Below are positions 16,094 to 25,321 of a stretch of 35,848 nt of DNA, piece by piece. The translations under genes and the position numbers were made by a program. The notes beneath the pieces are model-generated. The model did not search any database. It worked only from the letters and a program-made list of their open reading frames with translations, and was not told the origin of the DNA. Origin of the DNA: Alphaproteobacteria bacterium (GTDB lineage: Bacteria > Pseudomonadota > Alphaproteobacteria > Micropepsales > Micropepsaceae); the NCBI GenBank assembly GCA_025924715.1, contig JAICHV010000038.1:1-35848 (forward strand), in the 5' to 3' direction. Position 1 is the stretch's first letter, and the number at the start of each line of letters is the position of its first letter.

Positions 16094-17119
16094 ATGAAAA
16101 TATCATTCATCGTGGCTGGGGTGGTGGCTATGGCCATGGTACCCTTGGCGGTCTATTCCCAGCAGGCGCCGGCGCCGCGCGGCGGCGGAGCTCCCCGCGT
16201 GTTCAATCCGCCATCGCTCGAAGGGCGGGTGGCGTCCAGCGAGCTGATGACGGCCCATATCCCCTTGGCCGAGCGCATCGCCCATACCGACCCGTCGCGC
16301 TACAATCATCTGCCGGCAGTGCATAACGGGTCGGGCCCCATGGACTATATGCCCCTGAACGACGCGCGCCGCGGCGACAAATTCCACCTGGGTAGCAATC
16401 TGCTCTTCATCCATCGCGGCGTGCTGCCCCCGGGCGGCGGCATTGGCGAGCATTTCCACAACACCACGGAAGAGATGTTCGTCATTTTCGATGGCGAAGC
16501 CGAGTTCACCATCGACAGCCACACCTCGGTACTAAAGGGACCGGCGGGGGCACCCGCCCGGCTGGGACATTCCCACGGCATCACCAACCAGTCGAAGCAG
16601 ACGGTGCAGTGGATGAACATCAACGTGTCGACCATCCCGGGTTATTACGACGCCTTCAACCTGGATGATGGCCGCGTCGGAGCCCCGAAGGACGCCATTC
16701 CCCAATTCGTTTCCATGCATCTGGATCGGGCGCTGCTTCAGCCTTGGCCCAATCTGGACGGCGGCCAGGGTACGGCGATGTACCGCCGGGCGCTGGATGC
16801 ATCGGTGTTCGCCTCGGCTTGGAGCTATGTCGACCATATCCTGCTGCCGCCCGGCGCCTCGCTGGGGCCGGTCAGCCGCAAGGGCATGAGCGAAGTGTAT
16901 TACGTGATGAAAGGCAAAGGCGAAGCCACCATCGGCGGCGACACGGCCCAGATCGGCGAGGGCGATGCCGTTCCCGCCGCCATAGACGAAAGCCGCGCCT
17001 TCCGGAACACGGGGACGGAGCCCTTGGAATTCATGGTCATCGGGGTTGCCAAGGATATTCCCACCAAAAAGGCCTATATGGTCACGGCCGACAATTTAAA
17101 GCGCACGGGGCCGCGGTAA
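16094..17119 (+). CDS. Exported bicupin protein
   Basis: The ATG at 16094, with AAGGGGAG upstream, gives 341 residues with a Sec signal ending near VYSQQ (about 24). Two cupin domains are visible. The first (about 100-180) has GGGIGEHFHNTTEEMFVIFDG, in which H120, H122 and E127 fit the usual metal-binding HxHx(4)E pattern. The second (about 240-330) reads LGPVSRKGMSEVYYVMKGKGEA: the EVYYV..G.G strand is kept but the His pair is gone. It may be a sugar-acid or aromatic dioxygenase, isomerase or binding protein; the sequence does not decide. It lies 27 bases upstream of a GH5-like gene and is probably in one transcript with it, so a role in carbohydrate processing is likely. Confidence 0.8.
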   Translation: MKISFIVAGVVAMAMVPLAVYSQQAPAPRGGGAPRVFNPPSLEGRVASSELMTAHIPLAERIAHTDPSRYNHLPAVHNGSGPMDYMPLNDARRGDKFHLGSNLLFIHRGVLPPGGGIGEHFHNTTEEMFVIFDGEAEFTIDSHTSVLKGPAGAPARLGHSHGITNQSKQTVQWMNINVSTIPGYYDAFNLDDGRVGAPKDAIPQFVSMHLDRALLQPWPNLDGGQGTAMYRRALDASVFASAWSYVDHILLPPGASLGPVSRKGMSEVYYVMKGKGEATIGGDTAQIGEGDAVPAAIDESRAFRNTGTEPLEFMVIGVAKDIPTKKAYMVTADNLKRTGPR

Positions 17120-17146
17120 GGCCCCACAATGCGGGGGAGGGCGATC

Positions 17147-18430
17147 GTGAAACGCCTATTGGGATTTGCACTCCTTCTTTGCGCGACGGCGGCACTGGCC
17201 CTCGTCGCTGAGCCTGCTGTGGCGCGCTCGGGCGGGTTAAAATATGCGCCCGATTATTCCGATGTGCGCGGCTTCAATTACAACACCGTCTCCAGCCGAG
17301 GCTATGCGGATGAGTGGAACCGCTACGACCATGCGGAGGTCGACCGGCATATGGGCTATGCCGAGCGCCTTCGGCTGAACATGGCGCGGGTTTTTCTGGC
17401 CTATGGCTCCTGGAAGGCGGACCCGGTCCGCTTTCGCGCCAATATCCGCGATTTCACGCGCACGGCCTATGCGCATCATATCGGCACGATGTTCGTCTTG
17501 ATCGACGGGCCGCAAGGATTAATGCCCAATCCTTTCGCAGACACCGCCAAGCCGGAAATGCAAGCCTATGTGAAGGATGTGGTCGCCGCTGTCGGCAATG
17601 AGCCCGGCCTGGTCCTGTGGGATGCCGGCAACGAGCCGGACTGGGTGCGCCTGCCGGTGGCGCCGCCCAACACCAACCAGGCGCAGCGCATCCGGCTGGC
17701 CATGTTTGTCGCCACCCTGCTCAAGCAATTCGACAAGGTTACGCCGGTCACCATCGGCTGTGAGTTTCTCACCTGCGCCGAACAGACCGCGCCGGTGGTG
17801 GACGTGCTTTCCTTCCATGATTATTCCCAGACACGGGCGCAGATTGCCGCCGACATCCTTCGCGGCCAGGCGCTGGGGCGCAAGGTCGGCAAAGCCATTG
17901 TCACCACGGAAATGGCCTGTGTCGGCCGGGCCAATCCCTATGATATCGAAATCGAGGAGCACAATACGGCCCATATGGGTTGGATGATCTGGGAGCTGAT
18001 GATTGCCCGCGCCTGGGGCAATGTGCATGGCATCTTCTATGATGACGGCACCATCCGCGATCCCGCCATCGTCGCGGCCGTTCTGGGCTTTTACCGCAAC
18101 CGCGGTCCGGACATTGTGATGGAACAGTCCGATCGCGAAGGGATCACATCCGGAATTCTTCAGGATGCGCATAAATGGCTGGATGACCCCAAGCCTGGCT
18201 GGTCCGCGGGGCTGGTGATCGCCGAGACCATGGCCAACACTCTGGAGGCAGCGCAGTTGGTGGGAATGCGAAACCCGCCGACCCGCAAGCTGGAATTGCT
18301 GCGATCTGGGGGCGAGAACATTCCGGCGCTGAAGCTGCTGATCGATGAATTCGTCGTCGAACTGGCGCCCAATGCCATACCGGGCCAGACGCCCATGCAT
18401 CGCTTCTATACACCCCAAGTGACGCACTGA
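17147..18430 (+). CDS. Exported GH5-like (clan GH-A) TIM-barrel glycoside hydrolase
   Basis: The preferred start is GTG 17147, six bases after GGGGGAGGG, giving 427 residues; an ATG at 17129 is in frame but lies before that site. A Sec leader (MKRLLGFALLLCATAALALV) ends near VARS. The mature protein has a clan GH-A pattern: VRGFNYNT at the first strand, LVLWDAGNEPDW with acid/base E163, VVDVLSFHDYS, and AIVTTEMACVG with nucleophile E255. GMNY/NEP/TEM-type motifs point to GH5-like endoglucanases or mannanases, but no subfamily can be named. The C-terminal ~120 residues after the barrel match nothing I recognise. Together with the upstream bicupin it may act on a cell-wall glycan in the periplasm. 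Confidence 0.75.
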   Translation: MKRLLGFALLLCATAALALVAEPAVARSGGLKYAPDYSDVRGFNYNTVSSRGYADEWNRYDHAEVDRHMGYAERLRLNMARVFLAYGSWKADPVRFRANIRDFTRTAYAHHIGTMFVLIDGPQGLMPNPFADTAKPEMQAYVKDVVAAVGNEPGLVLWDAGNEPDWVRLPVAPPNTNQAQRIRLAMFVATLLKQFDKVTPVTIGCEFLTCAEQTAPVVDVLSFHDYSQTRAQIAADILRGQALGRKVGKAIVTTEMACVGRANPYDIEIEEHNTAHMGWMIWELMIARAWGNVHGIFYDDGTIRDPAIVAAVLGFYRNRGPDIVMEQSDREGITSGILQDAHKWLDDPKPGWSAGLVIAETMANTLEAAQLVGMRNPPTRKLELLRSGGENIPALKLLIDEFVVELAPNAIPGQTPMHRFYTPQVTH

Positions 18431-18629
18431 CCGGGACATCGGGACCTGCCGCAAGGCGTCCTGCGCCTCCGCCATGAGCCCCAACGCGGCCAGCACTTTG
18501 GCGTGGTTGAAGCTATTCTAGGCATCCGCCGTGTTTGGCGGCTGGAATTCGCCGCGCCGATGCCGCATGATGGCGCCAAGCCTTGGCTGACAGGGATGCC
18601 GCCGCGGCACCGGCTCATGGGGAGTTTGC

Positions 18630-19922
18630 ATGCGCAAAACGCTGCTTGTCATTGCCGCCGGGATGGCCGCATCGCCGACCATGGCCGCCCCCTGGGTGCG
18701 CGGCTTTGTGGTCTCCAATTATGAGCCGGCTTTCTATTATGGCGCGAAGATCGGCACCACCGAGCCGGGCAGCGATTGCCCCTAAGGCGCCATTCCAGAC
18801 AACTATTATGACATTATCCTCCAGACGCCGTTCCGCAGCGCCAAGGAAGCGCACGAGCTCAATCGCCCGGTCAGCGAGACGGGACGCGACCCCATTTCGG
18901 TGATGAACGACGCGCTGTCGCATCGCGGGTTCCGCGCCGATGTCGAAACCTATATCAATCCCTTCGCGGCGCCGGATCCGGGCTTTCAGCAGGTGACGGG
19001 CAAGATTGCCGAAGGCTTCGACCTGGACGGCAATCCCAAGACCGGCGGCTTCACCAGCCCGGACGGCAAGCGCGGTATCGACAACGCGTTTTACCGAGCC
19101 ATGGGCTGCGCCATGTCCTATCGCGGCGTGCCGTATCAGGGCTATCTCAGCAATCGCGGCAACGACAAAATGCTGGATGGTATGTACACCATGGTGGTGC
19201 GGATTTCCGGCAACCAGGACCCTCTGAACGACCGCGATGCCAAGGTCGAAATCGGCTATTCGCCCGACCCGGTGGTGAAGGACGCGACCGGTAAGGTCGC
19301 GACCGATTATTCCTTCCGTCTCGCCAAATCGGCGCAGTACACGGCCCTGAAAGCGACCATCCGCAAGGGCGTGGTGGAGACCCAGACGGTCCCGGAACTG
19401 CATCTGCCCGCTTTCGCCTGGTATGAGACCAACCGCGGCGAGGTCGTCTTCTTCAAGGGGCGCATGCGGCTGACCCTGCTGCCGGATGGCAGCCTGTCGG
19501 CCTTGCTGGGCGGCTACCGCGACTATCGCGATATCTACGCGAAGGACACCTTCAACGTGCCGTCGGGCGGCCAGTCGCGTGAAAGTACCTATTACCAGAA
19601 TCAGATCGGCTTTTATTACGCGCTCAAGCGCAATGCGGATGGCTTGCCGGACCCCAAAACCGGCGAAAAAACCGGCATCTCCGCGGCCTATCGCTTCCTG
19701 GCCAAACCGGCCTTCGTGGTCGACCCCCAAAAGCCGGTCGCCATCGACCAGCCGATATCAGACGACAAGGCGGAGCGCGAACGCGCCCTGTTCTGGAAAG
19801 CGGTGACGACCAAAGCGATTTCGCCCGAACCTCAGCGCCGCCGGGGCCCGCCGGCGTCCCCGCAAAATCCCGCGGGGCAGCGGCCGGCCGTGACGGCCGC
19901 GGCCGGAACCCCGGCCCCCTGA
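18630..19922 (+). pseudogene. Secreted protein gene interrupted by one in-frame TAA
   Basis: An ATG at 18630, behind GGGGAG, opens a frame with a clear Sec signal (MRKTLLVIAAGMAASPTMAA). It reads to a TAA at 18783-18785, codon 52, and the same frame then continues without interruption to TGA at 19922. Reading through would give about 430 residues. The sequence on both sides is continuous (GSDCP, stop, GAIPDNYYDI), so a single base change, for example AAA to TAA, explains it. Downstream codons show normal coding composition and contain GFDLDGNPKTGGFTSPDGKRG..N.FYRAMGC and a Pro/Ala-rich tail. A GTG/ATG pair at 18900 lacks a ribosome-binding site and would lose the signal peptide. A sequencing error is the main alternative. 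The function is unknown; neighbours suggest a part in the DUF1592/DUF1552 group. Confidence 0.75.
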
Positions 19923-19926
19923 TTCT

Positions 19927-19940
19927 TTCGCAATTGCGAA
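19927..19940. repeat. Perfect 14-bp palindrome TTCGCAATTGCGAA
   Basis: This self-complementary sequence lies four bases after the stop of the broken gene and about 155 bases before the beta-helix gene. It has no loop, so it would be a poor RNA hairpin; as a DNA site it could bind a dimeric regulator of the downstream genes. A chance origin cannot be excluded. Confidence 0.35.
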
Positions 19941-20095
19941 GAAGATACGCGGGAAATTTTTCATTTTTGCCATCAGGCGAAACGCATGTTCATTTTCAGT
20001 CTTGCGTGATAGCCGGCTTTGGGGGACGAACCTTGCATGCCGCGGTGGAAAGCGCATAGGGCGATCCACGCGGAACTTGATGACAGGGATGGACC

Positions 20096-22219
20096 ATGAA
20101 GACAGATATCGACACCGCTGCCGCAAACGCCCCCCTGCGACAGGACGCGGACGGACTCCCGATCACGCGCCGCCGCTTCATGGAAAGCGCCGCTTCGGTT
20201 GGAGCATTGGGCATGGCCACCAATGCCTGGGCCCAGGGCGGAGGCTCCGGCAATATCGCGTCCGGCGACTTGCGCCTTCCCGACGGGAGTGAGTTTGTCC
20301 GCTGGGAACAGCCCCTGACTTTCTCCAAGACCTATTATGTCGATAACGGCGCCGCGAACGCCGATGACAACGGCCCCGGCGACAGGGCGCGGCCGTTCCG
20401 CACCATCAACAAGGCGGCGCAGGTTCTTCAACCCGGCGAACGGGTGGTCATTGCCAGCGGCACCTACCGCGAATGCGTCCGCCCCGCGCGCGGCGGCAGC
20501 GGCCCCGGCCAGATGATCAGCTATGAAGCCGCCCCGGGCGCCAAAGTGGTCATCAAGGGCTCGGAAGTGCTCAAAGATGGCTGGCGGCAGGAAAGCCTTG
20601 CTTCGGGAACGCGCGCCGCGCCGGGGCCGCAGATCGCGATCTGGCGGCACGATCTCACCACGGCAATGTTTCCCGATCTCTATAACCCTTTCGCCCTGCC
20701 CAGCATCATGCCGTCCTGGTCCTGGCTCGATCCGCGGACCGTCGATATGGGACCATTTTTCCGCCGGCGCGGATTGGTGTTTGTCGATGGCAAGCCGCTG
20801 GAGCCGATGGAGCAACTTCGCGAGCTGGCCACGGCGCTTCCGCCCGTTCCCGATTTCACGGTGCCGCCTGTGTCGGTGGCCGGCATGCCGCCGCGCCGGC
20901 GCGGCGGGCCGGTCATGCAGGAGGTCGGCGGCTCCCCGACCGCACGGTTCTGGGTTGATACCGATGGCACCTCCATCGCCATCCGTCTGGCCTCGGGCAC
21001 GCCCGCCGATCACCAGATTGAAATCACCACCCGCGCCGCCACCTTCGTCCCCGCGCAACCGGGTGCGGGCTTCATTCGGGTGAAGGGCCTCACCTTTCAG
21101 CACGCCGGCAATGTTTATCCGTTCCCGCAATTCGGCATGGTTTCGCTGGCCGGCGGCGATCACTGGATCGTGGAAGACAACACCTTGGAATGGGCCAATG
21201 GCGTCGGTCTTGTCGTCGGCAGTGATGGCTATAGCGCCGGTGCTCGTACAGCGGGCGCCTCGCACATCATTCGCCGCAATACCATCCGCTATTGCGGCAT
21301 TTCCGGCCTCAGCGGCATGGGCACCTCCAACACGCTGGTGGAAGGCAATCTGATCGAGTGGTGCGGCTGGGCGGATGCCGAACGCGGCTGGGAAGCGGCC
21401 GGCGCCAAATTCCACCGCGCCAAAAACATGCTGTTCCGCCGCAATGTGGTGCGGCACATGCGCCATTCGAACGCCCTTTGGTTCGATGTCGGCAATGCCA
21501 ATTGCCGCGTCACCGGCAATGTCTTCGCCGATGTGCTCACCGTCGGCGCCGCCATCCATATCGAGATGACGCCCGGCCAGAACCAGATCGACAACAACAT
21601 CATCTGGAACGTGCGCAATGCCGAGCCCGGCACGCCGGGCCAGCGCGGATGCGCCGGTTCGGGCATTTTCGACAATGCCACGGACAAGCTCATCATCGCG
21701 CAGAACCTGATCGGCCAAATCGACAATTCCGGCATCTTCGCCATCGTGCGGCCTGACCGCGAAGGCGGCGGTACCGGGACGGGCAACACGATCTCGAACA
21801 ATATCTTCGCCAAATGCCGCAAATCCGCGATTGTGTTTCTCAATCCTAACAATCAGGCGGACGGCAATGTCTATGTCGATATGCCAAAGGAGTTCCAAGG
21901 CCTTTTCGAAGGCACGCCGTCGCCCACTTACGATCCCGACGCCTGGCAAAAGATAAAATATCGCGACCTGCAGGCTTGGCGCGGTCTTCATGGCTGGGAC
22001 CAGCATTCGATCCTCGCCGATGCGCGAATCGACTTCGACCCGGACACGCTGCAGTTGACCATCACAGGGGCCAAGTCCTGGCCGCTGCTGCCCCCGGTCA
22101 ATCGCATTCAGGGCGACATCATGGGCAAGACCACGGGCGCCAGCCGCGTGGCAGGACCCGTGGCGAATGCGGGAGCCCAGAGTTCCTGGCATGTGGATCC
22201 GCGCCTTCTGGTGGTCTAA
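20096..22219 (+). CDS. Tat-exported right-handed parallel beta-helix protein (polysaccharide-lyase-like)
   Basis: The 707-residue protein carries a twin-arginine signal (ITRRRFMESAASVGALGM, about 23-40) ending near AWAQ. TYYVDNGAANADDNGPG..RPFRTINKAAQVLQPGERVVIASGTY is the typical opening of PL6/PL9- and pectate-lyase-like beta helices. A beta-sandwich-like insert (about 180-310) follows. Repeated coils then run from about 330 to 600, with many Asn/Gly turns such as NTLEWANGVGLVVGSDGY and NTIRYCGISGLSGMGTSNTLVEGNLIEW. Alginate, pectin or chondroitin-type lyases share this fold, as do non-catalytic binding proteins. The catalytic Lys/Arg residues cannot be located with confidence, so lyase activity is not claimed. 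It is followed after 97 bases by the DUF1592-type operon. Confidence 0.8.
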   Translation: MKTDIDTAAANAPLRQDADGLPITRRRFMESAASVGALGMATNAWAQGGGSGNIASGDLRLPDGSEFVRWEQPLTFSKTYYVDNGAANADDNGPGDRARPFRTINKAAQVLQPGERVVIASGTYRECVRPARGGSGPGQMISYEAAPGAKVVIKGSEVLKDGWRQESLASGTRAAPGPQIAIWRHDLTTAMFPDLYNPFALPSIMPSWSWLDPRTVDMGPFFRRRGLVFVDGKPLEPMEQLRELATALPPVPDFTVPPVSVAGMPPRRRGGPVMQEVGGSPTARFWVDTDGTSIAIRLASGTPADHQIEITTRAATFVPAQPGAGFIRVKGLTFQHAGNVYPFPQFGMVSLAGGDHWIVEDNTLEWANGVGLVVGSDGYSAGARTAGASHIIRRNTIRYCGISGLSGMGTSNTLVEGNLIEWCGWADAERGWEAAGAKFHRAKNMLFRRNVVRHMRHSNALWFDVGNANCRVTGNVFADVLTVGAAIHIEMTPGQNQIDNNIIWNVRNAEPGTPGQRGCAGSGIFDNATDKLIIAQNLIGQIDNSGIFAIVRPDREGGGTGTGNTISNNIFAKCRKSAIVFLNPNNQADGNVYVDMPKEFQGLFEGTPSPTYDPDAWQKIKYRDLQAWRGLHGWDQHSILADARIDFDPDTLQLTITGAKSWPLLPPVNRIQGDIMGKTTGASRVAGPVANAGAQSSWHVDPRLLVV

Positions 22220-22316
22220 GCGGCCTCAAAACCTTGCGGAAAGCCGATTTCCGGTGCATTTTTCGGGGGGAATATTTCCTATAACCTGTCTGCGGTTCGG
22301 TCGGGTGGCTCGTCTT

Positions 22317-23951
22317 ATGAACATGAAGCCGGTTTTGGCAGTGCTGTGCTTGCTGGTAGCGACGGCGGGCGCCGCGGCGGCGGAGCCCGCCCCCCGGCTT
22401 GCCGGGATGCGGCGGCTGTCGGAAAGCGAATATCGCAACTCCATCGCCGATATTTTCGGCCGCGGGATTGATGTGCAGGGCCGCTTCGAACCCGACCGCC
22501 GTGTCGGTGGGTTGCTGTCGGCCTCCAGCGCCATTCTTTCCATCACGCCCGCCGGCTTCGAGGCCTATGCCAAGATGGCCGATGCCATCGCCGCTCAGGT
22601 GGTCTCGCCCAGCCATCGCGGCGCCCTGCTTCCCTGCAAGCCCGCCGATCCGAAAGCCGCCGACGACGCCTGCGCCGGGCAGGTGATCGCGCAATATGGC
22701 CTGATGCTGTTCCGCCGCCCGCTGACGCCCGCGGAAAGCGCGGCCCGCGTTACCCTGGCGCATGACATCGCTCTCAAGACCGGCGATTTCCACACCGGCC
22801 TGCGCTATGGCCTGGCGTCGCTTCTGGCGGCGCCCGATTTCCTCTTCCGCACCGAATATGCGCTGCCCGAAGCGGACGGCAAAAGCTGGAGCCTGGACGG
22901 CTATAGCCGCGCCAGCCGTCTGAGCTATCTGCTCTGGGACAGCACTCCGGATGCCGCCTTGCTCAAGGCCGCGGCGAATGGCGAATTGAACAGGCCGGAC
23001 GGCGTGGCCGCGCAGGTGGACCGGCTGATGGCCAGTCCGCGCCTGGCGACGGGAATGAGCGCCTTTTATGCCGACTTTCTGGAATTGGACACCCAGGTGG
23101 TGAAGGACCCCACCTTCTATCCCAAATACAGCGATGCAGTTGCCGCCTCCGCGCGGGAAGAGACGCTGCATTCGATGATCGACCTGACGCTGACGCGCGG
23201 CGAGGATCTGCGCGATCTGCTCACCACCCGCAAGACCTATATCAATCGTCCGCTGGCGGCGGTGTATGGCGTGCCTTACAATTTCGACAGCGAGTGGGTG
23301 CCTTACGAATTCCCGCCGGAAAGCGAGCGCAGCGGTATCCTCACCCAGGTTACCTTCCTCAGCCTTTTCTCCCATCCCAATCGTTCCTCGCCGACCAAGC
23401 GGGGTGTGGCGCTGATGGATATTTTCCTGTGCCAGCCGACTCCCAATCCGCCGCCCAGCGTCGATTTTTCCATCGTCAACGACATCAACAATCCGACGCT
23501 GAAGACGGTGCGCCAGCGGCTTCTGGCGCATGCCACCAATCCCACTTGCGCCGGCTGCCACAACCGCAGCGATCCCATCGGGCTGGCGCTGGAGAAATTC
23601 GACAGCATCGGCCAATACCGCGATAGCGAGAATGGCGATCCCATCGATGTCTCTTCCAGCCTTCAGGGCAAAGCCTTTGTCGGGGCAACGGGCCTGGGGC
23701 AGGCGCTGCACGACAATCCCAATTTCCCGGCCTGCTTCGCGCGCAAGATGTTCGCCTATGGCACCGGAGCGGACGCCGCGCTGATGTCGCCCGGGGTCTA
23801 TCGCGGTTTCGTCACCGCTTTCAGCGCTGCCAATTACCGCGTACCGGCGCTGATCAAGACGCTGGCGACCAGCCCCCAATTCTTCAGCGTCCCGCCGCCT
23901 GCTCCCGTCCCGGCCAAAACCGCGCTGAATGATGTGAAGAAAGGGCCATGA
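22317..23951 (+). CDS. Exported DUF1592/DUF1588/DUF1585-type protein with CxxCH motif
   Basis: From ATG 22317 (a second ATG lies at 22323) the protein is 544 residues with a Sec signal (MNMKPVLAVLCLLVATAGAA). The domain order matches the family: RMRRLSESEYRNSI..IFG (DUF1587-like), QYGLMLFRRPLTPAE (DUF1595-like), YLLWDSTPDAALL through LTRGEDLRDLL..KTYINRPLAAVYG (DUF1592), then TPNPPPSVDF and CAGCHNRSDPIGLALEKFDSIGQYR (DUF1588), and a C-terminal FARKMFAYGTGAD..SPQF (DUF1585). C411-A-G-C-H415 is a haem-c attachment type motif, although haem has not been shown for the family. The stop overlaps the DUF1552 start (ATGA). Family members usually occur with DUF1552 or DUF1501 partners, as here. The biochemical role is unknown. 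Confidence 0.88.
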   Translation: MNMKPVLAVLCLLVATAGAAAAEPAPRLAGMRRLSESEYRNSIADIFGRGIDVQGRFEPDRRVGGLLSASSAILSITPAGFEAYAKMADAIAAQVVSPSHRGALLPCKPADPKAADDACAGQVIAQYGLMLFRRPLTPAESAARVTLAHDIALKTGDFHTGLRYGLASLLAAPDFLFRTEYALPEADGKSWSLDGYSRASRLSYLLWDSTPDAALLKAAANGELNRPDGVAAQVDRLMASPRLATGMSAFYADFLELDTQVVKDPTFYPKYSDAVAASAREETLHSMIDLTLTRGEDLRDLLTTRKTYINRPLAAVYGVPYNFDSEWVPYEFPPESERSGILTQVTFLSLFSHPNRSSPTKRGVALMDIFLCQPTPNPPPSVDFSIVNDINNPTLKTVRQRLLAHATNPTCAGCHNRSDPIGLALEKFDSIGQYRDSENGDPIDVSSSLQGKAFVGATGLGQALHDNPNFPACFARKMFAYGTGADAALMSPGVYRGFVTAFSAANYRVPALIKTLATSPQFFSVPPPAPVPAKTALNDVKKGP

Positions 23952-25321
23952 TGAAACTGCATCGCCGAACCCTTTTGCGCGGTCTGTTCCACGGCTCAGC
24001 CGCCGTCGTCGCGCTGCCGCTGCTGGATTGTTTCCTGGATGGCCATGGCGCGGCCCTGGCGGACGGGGCGCCCATTCCCACCCGCTTCGGCACCTTCTTC
24101 TGGGGCTGCGGCCTGACCCAAAAGCTGTTCCTGCCCCAGGAAACCGCGCCCCAGGCCCAGGGCGAAACTCTGGCGGCCTATATGATCCGCCTGGCGGCTT
24201 ATGAAGACACGCCCCAATTGGCTGCGCTGAAGCCGTTCCGGGCCAAATACAATCTGCTCAGCGGTTATCGCGCCTATCTGGATTCGCATACCAACATCCA
24301 GCATTGGAGCGGCAACGCCGCCATCGTCACCGGCGCGTCGCCGGCGCAGGACACCCAATTCGAAGGCAAGACCATCGACCAAACCATCGCCGATGCCAAG
24401 GCCGCCGGCACAAGGTTCCGCTCGTTGGAGATCGCCTGTTCGGGCAACAAGCGCGAAAGTTATTCCAGCCTGGGCGGTGCCAATATCAATCCCCCCGAGA
24501 CTTCGCCCACCGGGCTTTATACAAGGTTGTTCGGCCCCGGCTTTGCCGATGGCAAGAATTTCAAGCCCGATCCCAACCTCATGCTGCAGCAAAGCGTGTT
24601 GTCGGTGGTGGCGGAGGACCGCCAGCGCCTGATGGCCAATGTCGGCGCCGCCGACAAGGCCCGTCTCGATCAATATTTCACCTCGGTGCGCGAGTTGGAA
24701 AATACCATGGCGGTGGAACTGAAAAAGCCGGAAATCATCGCCGATGTCGCCATCCCCGACATCCCCCCGGAAATGACCGTGAACAAATCGGTGCCGGTGC
24801 TGCTGAAGACCGTGCCGGTCTTCTCCAAGCTGCTGGCGATCGGCCTGGCCACCAACCAGACCCATATCTTCAACATGGCGCTGACCGAACCGGCCAATAC
24901 CATGTTCCTGCCGGGCGACAGCCATGTCTTTCACCAGGCGACGCATGAAGAGCCGGTCGACCCGGTGCTGGGATATCAGCCGCACACCTCGCGCTTCAGC
25001 ACCTATTCGATGGAGTGCTTCGCCGAATTGGTGGCGGCGCTGGATGGCATCAAAGAAGGTGATGGCACCTTGCTCGACCACAGCCTGGTGCTGGCCTATA
25101 CCGATACTTCCAACGCCAAGCTGCATGCCATCGACGGCATCCCCATGTTCCTGGTCGGATCGGCCAGCGGCAAATTGAGGACCGGCTTGCACATTGCCGG
25201 CCATAGCGAGACCACCAGCCGCGTCGGCCTGACCGTGCAGCAGGCGATGGGCCTGCCGGTGGATCATTGGGGCGTGGGGGACAATCACACGACCAAGCCG
25301 ATCTCCGAATTGCTGGCGTGA
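23948..25321 (+). CDS. Tat-exported DUF1552 protein
   Basis: The 457-residue protein starts within the preceding stop and has a twin-arginine signal, LHRRTLLRGLFHGSAAVVAL. The mature region reads like DUF1552 (PF07586), a family distantly related to DUF1501 and alkaline-phosphatase/sulfatase folds: TRFGTFFWGCGL near 45, YNLLSGY..YLDSHTNIQHW, ASPAQDTQFEGKTIDQTIAD, and late TLLDHSLVLAYTDTSNAKLHA with HNPIDGIPMFLVG-like continuation. Pairs of DUF1552 and DUF1592-type genes are a standing combination in Myxococcota, Planctomycetes and some Proteobacteria. A secreted catabolic complex has been guessed at but, to my knowledge, not demonstrated. The stop shares one base with the next ATG, making a three-gene coupled unit. 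Confidence 0.87.
   Translation: MMKLHRRTLLRGLFHGSAAVVALPLLDCFLDGHGAALADGAPIPTRFGTFFWGCGLTQKLFLPQETAPQAQGETLAAYMIRLAAYEDTPQLAALKPFRAKYNLLSGYRAYLDSHTNIQHWSGNAAIVTGASPAQDTQFEGKTIDQTIADAKAAGTRFRSLEIACSGNKRESYSSLGGANINPPETSPTGLYTRLFGPGFADGKNFKPDPNLMLQQSVLSVVAEDRQRLMANVGAADKARLDQYFTSVRELENTMAVELKKPEIIADVAIPDIPPEMTVNKSVPVLLKTVPVFSKLLAIGLATNQTHIFNMALTEPANTMFLPGDSHVFHQATHEEPVDPVLGYQPHTSRFSTYSMECFAELVAALDGIKEGDGTLLDHSLVLAYTDTSNAKLHAIDGIPMFLVGSASGKLRTGLHIAGHSETTSRVGLTVQQAMGLPVDHWGVGDNHTTKPISELLA

Noticed and set aside
19973..23879. Two very long minus-strand open frames opposite the beta-helix and DUF1592-type genes
   Set aside because: They lack any motif or ribosome-binding site and mirror well-supported plus-strand genes; long antisense frames are expected from this codon usage.
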